DNA of 64,000 nucleotides, taken from positions 3,038,001 through 3,102,000 of the forward strand of contig NC_064046.1 of NCBI RefSeq assembly GCF_932526225.1, written 5' to 3'. Of the stretch, positions 55,901-64,000 are shown in pieces. The stretch comes from Nematostella vectensis (taxonomy: Eukaryota > Cnidaria > Anthozoa > Actiniaria > Edwardsiidae). The notes below the pieces were generated by a model. That model had not been told where the DNA came from, did not search any database, and was given only the letters and a program-made list of their open reading frames with translations. The stretch's first letter is position 1, and every line of letters starts with the position of its first letter. Made by a program: the position numbers and the translations under genes.

Positions 55901-58604
55901 ATTTATAGCACCTTTTACACAGAAGCCTGCTTGCAGGCGGTACTCGGTGTTATCATCACGGAAAACCCTATCAGTTCGTTGATTGGGCACCATCTTGTAT
56001 TTAAAGCTGTGAGGTTCCTGAGGGGCAAGTGCAAAAACAGATGCAGGGCAAGGGGGAAGGAAAGAGGAGGGAAATACCACCTTCACTAATACCCATGATT
56101 CACAAATCCGCCCCCAACTAATAATGACTTCTGGTAGTCTTGTCACATATTCCCCCCGGGCCAATCATAATGGAGAAATGTTTTCCTTTGATTTGAACTG
56201 TCAAACGTTCGATCAAAACCACAAGGTTCACAAGGAGTTTTGAGCGAGCTTGGACATGGAGAATTTATATTGTCACAGAAAAGCAAATCAATCAAACCAA
56301 GAGTGTAGATTCTGCAAATCAAAATTATCTCCACTATGGCAAATGAAAAAACATCTCTCTGTATGGATAAACAATCAGAATTCGAAGGAAAACCTGCGAG
56401 TCAGCTGTGAGGTGTTTGAAAGTTCCATGCTTTAGTCTCCCAGACTGTAAGACATAATTTATAAGCCTTGCACCCACAGTTTTCAGAAGACATATAAAAA
56501 TTATAAGCTTCTAGAACCAACTTCAGTGAAAGAATATAGAAGCTCCTCATGCTAGCACTATCCTTGAGATCGATTTGAAGCAAACATCGGATTAGATTTC
56601 TCCTCCCGCAAGATTCAAGAAACAGTTGCTCACTACAACTTCTCTGGAGAGGCGCCCTAGCTTTAAAGCTAAGAAATCCACTGCAGTGATAATGTCATTG
56701 GGTTCTGGAGTAGAAGCAACCATCAAGCATCTAAATATCAAGGATCTCCTAGACAAACCCTCTACCCAGGCGATAGTAACAATTATTTTTCCGTACAGTA
56801 AAAACAAGGATCTGCGACCAGAACTGTTTATCTCTTGGCAGAAAAATGTTAACGCAGAACTTAGAGAGTACTTTGGAGATTCTGCTCTCGAAATCTCCAG
56901 CGCTCACCTTAGGGCATTTTCTAATTCAAGTTTGTTTGGGGAATGTGTGACCTTTCAGGAGTTTCTGCTTCTCATCAAAGCATGCCATTGTTTTTCGACC
57001 AATCACAAACCACAAAAGATTCAAACCACAAAAGTTTGTCCTGAGAATCACGGGTATTAGTGCAGGTGGTTTTTCACTCTTCTCTCTCCTTCCCCTTCTG
57101 CCCTGCATCCGTTTTTGCGCTTGCCCTCAGGACCCACGCGGCTTAAAATACAAGATGGCGCCTGATCACTGAACAGAGAGGATTTTCTGCAATAGTAACA
57201 CGGAGTACCGCCTGCAAGCAGTTTTAAACCACTTAATTTAAAATCCTGATGTGTATTAAAAATGTGTATGTCTGGACTGAGGAACACAAGCTTATAATAA
57301 GTCCTCATGCGTTTTAACAAGTCAAAATCAGGGCCAAAAAAGAAAAGATGCTACCCAAGTCTCGACCAGGAATGTAGGCCAAACCACACTTTATTAACAC
57401 TTAGCCATGTAAAGTATGCCTTTTTTTTTTTACTCTGGCATATAGGCTGTATTTGTCTGTGGTTTTATATTTGTACAGTATGAAACATATGCACTTACTG
57501 TTTTGTTCATTGTGTTAGAACATTTACCGTCTTCAAACATTGCTTTTTCTAATGTTAAAACAATGTTTTATGAAGAAGTTCACGAAGGTCGATTCTAACG
57601 GAGAACTACTGTATATTATCTTGTTGTCTGGGCCCTTTTTGTTTGTGCATGCCTTTTATACAACTCCTATCTGAGATTGTTATAGTAAATCCCTAATTGT
57701 ATTTGTTGTTTGCAGACTTCATCGACAACCCAAACATTTACTGGCCTTCCTTCTGGCTGAGTTGGGCACAAGGTAAAAGGGTTTTTATTGCAGAATAATG
57801 TTTGACAAGAAGCAGGTTGTTGGTCCAAGCTTTTTATAACCATTAGGTGTAACATTCTCCATCATGATGTACATAAGGAATAAAAAGGTGAAAAATTATT
57901 GTCGTCTTTTCTTTCTAGTGGCTCCATAGACGGTAATAATCAACTCATCATCAAAGGTCGCTTCCAGCAGAAACAGATAGAAAGTGTCTTGAGACGATAT
58001 ATAAGTAAGTATGAACACCCTGTGTTCACAGGAGTATGATAAATTAAACAGATTTATCATACTGTAGATTTGTAAAGTGATCCACATATTACCTAGAAAA
58101 TATTCCACTTGTCTATGGCGCTAGGACAATTTTTGCATCAAAGGGACCCAAGCAGTTTCTCCCTTGTCATTGTTTAACCTTACATTATTTAAAGACATAG
58201 CTGCTTACCATTGTTTAACCTTACATCATTTAAAAAACATAGCTTCATAATTGTGGACCAATTTCAATCATTAAAAATTCCTAGGATTTTATATAAAAGC
58301 CGATGCAAATGTATTTTTCCAATAGCTTTACCTCTACTAGAATTACAAAATGGCGGCGACAGAGCCCCTTCAAGTAAAAACTGCATCTAATTGCGAGATC
58401 ACTGACCAGTTTCTCCTTACCTTCGCAGAGGAATACGTCACGTGTCACACCTGCAGATCGCCGGACACCATCCTACAGAAGGAGACCCGTCTGTTCTTTC
58501 TACAGTGCGAGACTTGTGGGTCACGGTGCTCTGTGGCAAGCATCAAGTCCGGTTTCCAGGCCATCACAGGCAAGAGGGCGCAGCTCAAGAATAAACAACA
58601 ATAG
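52977..58604 (+). CDS. EIF2S2: Translation initiation factor eIF2 subunit beta
   Basis: Part of the eIF2-GTP-Met-tRNAi ternary complex; binds eIF5 and eIF2B. Nine phase-consistent exons: 52977-52994, 53110-53239, 53496-53593, 54654-54773, 55128-55256, 55725-55873, 57716-57772, 57919-58004, 58429-58604; 320 residues (human 333). Three polylysine blocks, the docking sites for eIF5 and eIF2B epsilon, are at residues 12-19, 62-70 and 115-122, one per exon 2, 3 and 4. The core reads [49 protein letters not shown]. The C-terminal C2-C2 zinc ribbon begins at Cys268 (CHTC, then CETC). Introns 3 and 6 carry MITEs. Confidence 0.97.
53606..53809. mobile_element. 204-bp palindromic MITE in EIF2S2 intron 3
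   Basis: The ends TGCCTAGTGCACACTAGC and its complement are near perfect; the interior repeats CATAACGACAT and its complement. TTA flanks both ends (probable target duplication). It starts 13 bases after the exon 3 donor. Confidence 0.9.
55500..55640. mobile_element. Partial relative of the MITE at 31011-31180
   Basis: It shares TATAAGGAAATGACCAGTAG, GGGGCGTGGCTGTGCCCCC and TTGTATTGTGCCCCC with that element, plus a decayed GTGGCCTGCATCAGCCCT end. Confidence 0.75.
55924..57223. mobile_element. 1.3-kb DNA transposon-like element with TIRs of about 140 bp
   Basis: The left arm (CTGCTTGCAGGCGGTACTC... GCACCATCTTGTATTT... GATGCAGGGCA) is matched, with moderate divergence, by the complement of 57080-57223. 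The interior holds a frame at 56626-57060 and a short Cys/His-containing frame near 56250; neither is a transposase I recognise. It is inserted in EIF2S2 intron 6. Confidence 0.75.
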
Positions 58605-58649
58605 GCCAATCGGGAGGAAGTGAAAGTGGACATTTGATACAGAGATCAG

Positions 58650-58815
58650 AGTTATTGGAAGTGAAAGCTAGTTTAAATTTCATGGAAGTGGAAGAAATTT
58701 TGAGAGTTCTTGGAAATGAAAGCCAGTTTAAATTTCTTGGAAGTGGAAGCAATTTTGAGAGTTCTGGGGAGTGAAAGCTAGTTTGAGGTTCTTGGAAGTG
58801 GAATCCAATTGGAAT
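58650..58815. repeat. Minisatellite in the EIF2S2 3' region
   Basis: About two and a half copies of a unit of roughly 66 bp with GAGAGTTCTTGGAA, GTGAAAGC(T/C)AGTTTAAAT and TTCTTGGAAGTGGAA, just after the stop codon. Confidence 0.8.
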
Positions 58816-60078
58816 TTCCCTTACTTGGAATGCGGATATTATTTAGTGGATGTGGTTTGCTGGTCAAAAGTTAATATGGATTTATACTCTTTTATCTGAC
58901 CGAACATTGGAAGCTGGGAAAATGGATTGTTTATAACAAAAGGGAAATATTAGGGTTGCAATCTCCACATATTCTAGGGCTACCCGAATCGCAATATTTT
59001 TCACTAAGCTCCAAGTTAAGATGAAGTTCATAGTCATGCAAACATAAGTAAGCTGTTGAGATAGTTTGCATGCCTTTCTTTGGGTACATTTAGAAACACT
59101 CGCAGTATAATTATTTCATGCTCAAAAGTCAAGTCTCTATCGGCCCTAAAAATATAGCCAGACTCTAAGAGAGTTAACACATGCACGAATTTCCAAGATG
59201 CAAAGAGTGATTTCACTCGACTAACAGTGTCCACCGAATATTAGTTGCATCGGATTATGACTGTTTTTGAAGAACGGTGGTTTTACCGTCCCAATGACGC
59301 AGTGGCAAATAACGCTGTCATGTTGATAGTTTCTCACGAGCCGCTCTGACCTCGGTTCTACAAACCTCTTAAACGTTTTCCTTGAAAGAGATTGAGCCAC
59401 CTCACAGAAGACTCGTGTTGACTACCGTCCCAAATATGGCAAGCAAAGGATGTAAAGGACTTAAAAATGTAATTATCTGAAATAACAAAGATGTAAACAA
59501 AACTAAACAAAGATGCGTGAATAAAGCTGGGATCTTTATTGCTATGGATTTTCATTAGAGGTTGTTGAATTACCTGTTTTATATGTAAACGAGAAGTTGA
59601 TCCAAAAGGCGTCCTGTGCTCTGTCCTTGTGAGATGGACAACGGTGCATGTAGGGGGGAGGGGTGGTTCAACCTACGAAATGTAAGTGGGTTTTTTTCGT
59701 ACATTTTTCTTGGTCAACGAATTACAGTTGGATGGCTTGGTTGGAAGCCACTCAAGTGTAGGACAATTAGAACAGTTCAAACCTTTTGATTGACGGAAGC
59801 GGGCTAAAACGTTTTTTGTCGATGGGCCAAAATGAAAAGATTCGGGTCGTTTACATAAAAGCAGCACTCACGTGCGCGTCTCTACAAGAATGCGAAGAAC
59901 CGTTGGTGAGAGACTGGTGCTAAGTTCGCGCGCTCAGCATTCAACTGGAATGACGTCACAAAGGGAACCATGCGCGCGCCCAGATAAACACCAAACTAGT
60001 CACCACAGTGTCGAGTAAATAACGCCCAAATTCAATCAACTTTTAAAATTTGGAGGTAACAGGAATGAGTTTGAAACA
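58816..60078. other. Intergenic, EIF2S2 to Kelch gene
   Basis: No coding exon recognised on either strand. The last 150 bases contain TGACGTCA (59952-59959) and GC-rich GCGCGC motifs near 59930-59980, which by position would be the Kelch gene promoter. Confidence 0.5.
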
Positions 60079-63000
60079 ATGGATGTGAAAGTAGATGACA
60101 GCTTCACTTTCTACGATGACAAGTACTCGAAAGCCATACTGCACCGAATTAACCAGCTTCGGCATCATGGTGCCATGTGTGATGTGGTTATTAAGGCAGA
60201 AGATACAGAGTTTCTCGCTCACAGGAACATACTGTCTGCCAGTTCAGATTACTTTTTCGCAATGTTCAATGGGAACATGAAAGAAAGCAGTCAGGATGTC
60301 GTTACGATAACGGGCGTTACCCCAGATAGTATGAGATCAATTCTTAATTTCATCTATACCGGCGAAATTGTACTTGACTGGGATAACGTGGAATTAATAT
60401 TGCAAGGCGCTAATCTGATGCTTGTGCAATCTGTCAAAGACGCTTGTTGTAGGTTTTTAGAAAGCCGGCTAAACGTATCAAACTGCCTAGGAATTCAGTC
60501 ATTCTCTGAAACGTACGCCTGCCACGAGCTTTGGCATATAGCGAGCCGCTATGTTTACCAGAACTTCGTCCATGTATCAGAAAGCGACGAGTTTCTTGCA
60601 ATGTCACCAAAGAACGTCGCCATCTTGTTTTCCAGTGACGAAATTAGCGTGGAAAACGAGGAAAAAGTTTACGAAGCCTTGGTGCGGTGGGTAAACCACG
60701 ATTTATCACAAAGACGAGACTTGTTCCCGGAGCTCTTAGAGCTTATCAGGCTCCCGCTTGTATCGCCATACTATTTAGTAGACGTCGTCGAAAAAGAAGA
60801 ACTGATGACGGTGTCACCTCGTTGTGTAGAACTCCTACTGGAAGCACAGCATTTTCACATGCTCCCGGACCGTCGATCTTCATTAGATAACGCCCGGACC
60901 AAGCCCCGGAACTATGAGCGCTTTCACGAAATGTTGATAGCCATCGGCGGCAACGGGGATTTTACTAACTTCACCACAGGTTAGGCACCTTACAAAACAC
61001 CGACAATGCACATTTTACCCCCGACCATATAAGTTGTTTTGGTTGAGTTATTTTTTTTTTAGATTTGGCTTTGGAATATGGCTCAAGATAAAATAGGGTG
61101 TGGTTTGGGGAAAGGTAACACTAAGGCACCGACTTAATAAAGTAAGATACAGGGGAGGATCCAGGGGTGGGCCCCGCCCTTCGCCCTCCCCCCCCCCGTC
61201 TTTAGAAAATCTTGGATCAACCCCTGTGATATATTAATGCCGAGGCAACGTATGTGATTGTTTCTATAATTTTTTTCCATCTGAAGTTACGTCAGATCCG
61301 AGTGAGAGAAATGTTTTCTCAAAATTTTGTTTATATTGTTGCGGGCCTTGAGGCAAACTATTTCAGAAATAGATTATTACACCTATCGATTTTCTTGGGG
61401 AAAAAGATGTATGTGGGCTCTTATATCGATTGGACGTTTAACCTCAAGATGTACCTTTTCTTAATTAGCATACGCTTTCAACGTCATCACTAGCCAGTGG
61501 AGTGACCTTCCTAAACTTCCCAAAGATCGTGGTTACCATGGCGTGACAGGTCTGGGGGGACAATTGTATGTCGCTGGGGGGTACTCTACTGTCAACTCGG
61601 AAACGCTGGATTCAGGTGAGCTCAAAGTCAAGAAGAAGCTAAAACTTTTAACGCAGTAGGTTTATTACTGATTGTATGAAAATGTTTTTTTTTTTGCAGA
61701 GTAGCCATTTGTTTTTACGTAACTTTTGCTCATAAAACTAAGCCCCGAATAAGCCACCTTTCCATTGACCAGCTACAGAAGAAATTGATATGCTTCTAAA
61801 TGATTACTAAGTTTTCGCGCATTTTTAAACGTGTACCTGTAATCCACACTCGCAGTTTGGAAATCGATGCTCCGTAGAGCTTGAATGGAATCAAGCTTGA
61901 ATTGTTTAATTTTTATAGTGTTTGATTTATGTTTATTTAGTTTTATATAGCTTAATATAAATATATATTTATATATACATCTCTGCCGTTTTTATCATAT
62001 ATTTTTAGTAAGTGTAATTGTAAATTTTTAGTGTGTGACATTTTAGGTGAGGGCCACAAGGTTATTAGCCAATTGGCTATTAAGTGCTTCCTCTTTAAAT
62101 AAAGTCTTTATATATTATTTATTTATATGGTCAAGCCCCAGTAAACTCGCCACCTCCGCTCCCACCCGTGGCGAGTTTATTAATAGTACCAGCGAGTTTG
62201 CAGTCAAATTAAGCAAACATGGCCGTAGGTAGCGCAAAAAATAAAAATATTACTGCAGCCTCACCTTTTGCTTCTGATCGAAGTTCATAGAGGGAGGGCG
62301 TAAGGGGGTTGCGAAAACCGCACAGAAACGCACAGAAAAACGCCAAAAAAAAAACGCAAAACCGTCAAAATAAGTCTATAACCGTAAACCGCGCAGTCTA
62401 GACAAACAGCAATACCGCGGAATAAAAAACGAAAAACCGCGCCAGATTTAAGGAAAACTGCATCACCGCAAACCCTTACGCCCCTCTCTTCATACTATTG
62501 GTATAGTTTTTTTTTTTAACCTTGTTTGCTGAGATGACCATTCGATAAGGGTCCTGCTTTGAGACGTTTTGTATCAAAACCAAAATATTGCGGGGGTGAA
62601 CACAAACCATTTCATTTAAAATCCTTGTCCTGTTTCTTTAGTTATACGTTACGACGTTCGGGAGAAACAATGGCACCCAGTCCCTTCAATGAACACGAGG
62701 CGAAGTAAACACGGGATGGTGGAAGTGGACGGGAGCATCTACGTCATCGGGGGGTTCGACGGGACGACCACAGTCAACACAGTCGAGAGTTACAGCGTGC
62801 AGACTAATAGGTAAGAGGGATAGGGAATAAGGAGATGGTAGCAGAAAATGTGAGAGAAGAGGAGACGGAAAAAGTGGTTTACCTGATTACCAGGAGGTGA
62901 GTGGAAGCAAAGAATGGTTAAAAAAGGAGGGCACGGTGTCCCCACCCATGCCAACGCCCCCCTCTGCCTGCAAAGCAAAGTAGAGCATGGTATGGGAAAG

Positions 63001-64000
63001 TATGAACGGAGTTCATAGGTAAAATGTGGGGGGCGGGAGAGAGAGGGGGAGACGTGAAAAATTGTGTAGTTCCAGAAAATATCCTATACCCCTACCCCTT
63101 TTACCCCCCCCCCCCCCCCACCCCCTCTCCCCTGCGTTTGACCCCCCACCCCTCGGAATTCCAATCACTTCCATGGCGGGGGGTATGGATATTTTCTGGA
63201 ACTACACAATTCTCATCCATTTCTATCAAGGTAGAAGGGTAGAAATGGATGAGAATAAGGGGGAGTGGGGACGAAAGAGGGTCAATAGTGGTGACGAGAT
63301 ACCGTTTCTTTTATTTCATGAAAATAAATTCGAGCAAACAGCTAAGCTCACTGGATCCTATGGGATACCTTGGTCTGTTGGGTATGAGAGGATTGAAATA
63401 GAGAACCAGGGTGGCTTAAAATCCCCTCTTTTACAAATCGAGTTTCATTTTACATGTATCTAGATGGAAAGTTCGTGCGCCAATGCCGACGAGGCGAAGA
63501 TGTGTGTGCGCAGTTGCTCATGGGAAATTTATCTACGTCATTGGCGGCCATGATGGATCTAGCATCCTCAACACTGTCGAGAGATACGACACCACGAGGG
63601 ATGTCTGGAGCTCGACAGACGTCCAGCCAATGAGAGACCGTCGCTCCTTCCCTTGCGCGGTGGTCTGTGATGACAGCATGTACGTCATGGGTGGTTACGA
63701 TGGTAACGACACGTTGCGCTCCGTGGAAATGTATAACTTCTCGTCCAATCAGTGGACTCCGTTGCCGTCCATGTTTGTGCCTCGATCCAATGCGGGCGCC
63801 GCGGTGTTTAACAAGAAGATTTACTTAGTGGCCGGGTGGGATGGGATAAGCCTCAATTCCGTGGAGAATTTCGACATAACGACCCAAGAATGGCAGAGAC
63901 TTCCATCTCTCCCCAGGCCCACGACCGGGGTTCGATGCTGTTTCCTTAGTTTCCAGTCCTCTAACGAGCAGAAGCCAAAGAGCAAAAACAATAAGGGACA
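60079..64000 (+). CDS. BTB-BACK-Kelch (KLHL-family) protein, 3' end beyond window
   Basis: Exons 60079-60979, 61469-61615, 62642-62810 and 63464 to beyond 64000, phases consistent; at least 584 residues. The BTB domain is about residues 25-130 (CDVVIKAEDTEFLAHRNILS, SSDYFFAMFNGNMKES). BACK follows (EALVRWVNHDLSQRRDLFPE, LIRLPLVSPYYL). Kelch blades then show the usual double Gly and Tyr/Trp pattern: LYVAGGYS, IYVIGGFDG, IYVIGGHDG, MYVMGGYDG, IYLVAGWDG. Such proteins are substrate adaptors for CUL3 ubiquitin ligases; the substrate cannot be read from sequence. The final segment is Lys-rich and reaches the window edge without a stop. I cannot assign it to one KLHL number. Confidence 0.93.
61149..61228. 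mobile_element. 80-bp MITE in Kelch gene intron 1
   Basis: The ends ACAGGGGAGGATCCAGG and CTTGGATCAACCCCTGT are inverted; related to the elements at 17995 and 32222. Confidence 0.7.
62289..62487. mobile_element. MITE in Kelch gene intron 2
   Basis: The left GAGGGCGTAAGGGGGTTGCG is complementary to the right CGCAAACCCTTACGCCCCTC. The interior repeats AAACCGC. Confidence 0.85.
63060..63211. mobile_element. 152-bp MITE in Kelch gene intron 3
   Basis: The left AATTGTGTAGTTCCAGAAAA and right TTTTCTGGAACTACACAATT are perfect inverted repeats enclosing C-rich sequence. Confidence 0.95.

Noticed and set aside
56626..57060. 144-codon ORF as a host gene in EIF2S2 intron 6
   Set aside because: It lies inside an element bounded by inverted repeats of about 140 bp, so it is more likely element cargo; kept under the element and not called as a gene.

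Overview
The window is animal nuclear DNA, most likely from an anthozoan cnidarian; a sea anemone such as Nematostella is my best guess. The basis is intron-rich genes whose proteins align almost without gaps to vertebrate orthologues, GT-AG introns of tens of bases to about 6 kb, many short inverted-repeat (MITE-like) elements, and a cnidarian-type integrase gene. Species assignment is inference. I rebuilt the gene models by hand from splice sites, reading-frame phase and protein similarity.

Layout. 192-9715 (-): complete five-exon MYLIP/IDOL orthologue (FERM plus RING ubiquitin ligase). Its 6-kb intron 2 hosts an antisense, frameshifted alpha-kinase copy (2998-3926, +) and a same-strand four-exon integrase-like gene (4395-7579, -), which itself holds a 99-bp repeat array. 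10745-21702 (-): PRMT5, 21 exons. 21974-24136 (+): PYURF/PREY, head to head with PRMT5. 24741-35377 (-): UBA3, the catalytic subunit of the NEDD8 E1, 18 exons. 35957-37679 (+): a two-exon C-CAP/cofactor-C-like protein, head to head with UBA3. 37680-47830: about 10 kb without a recognisable gene, containing a 1.6-kb array of a 19-bp unit between direct repeats and a cluster of CACGTG boxes. 47831-49917 (+): an OSGIN-like FAD/NAD(P) monooxygenase-type protein. 52977-58604 (+): EIF2S2 (eIF2 beta), nine exons. 60079-64000 (+): a BTB-BACK-Kelch protein that runs off the end.

The genes do not form one pathway. Several act in ubiquitin-like conjugation (MYLIP; UBA3, whose NEDD8 product activates cullins; the Kelch protein as a likely CUL3 adaptor), and the others are housekeeping.

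The most striking pattern is a set of tandem repeats that start inside a coding exon, cross its splice site and run into the intron. They occur at MYLIP exon 4, PRMT5 exon 19 and PRMT5 exon 20 (5' splice sites), and in weaker form at the 3' splice sites of PRMT5 exon 21 and UBA3 exon 9. The result is series of decoy splice sites beside the real ones. The rest of the non-coding space is largely MITEs, minisatellites and long G runs.
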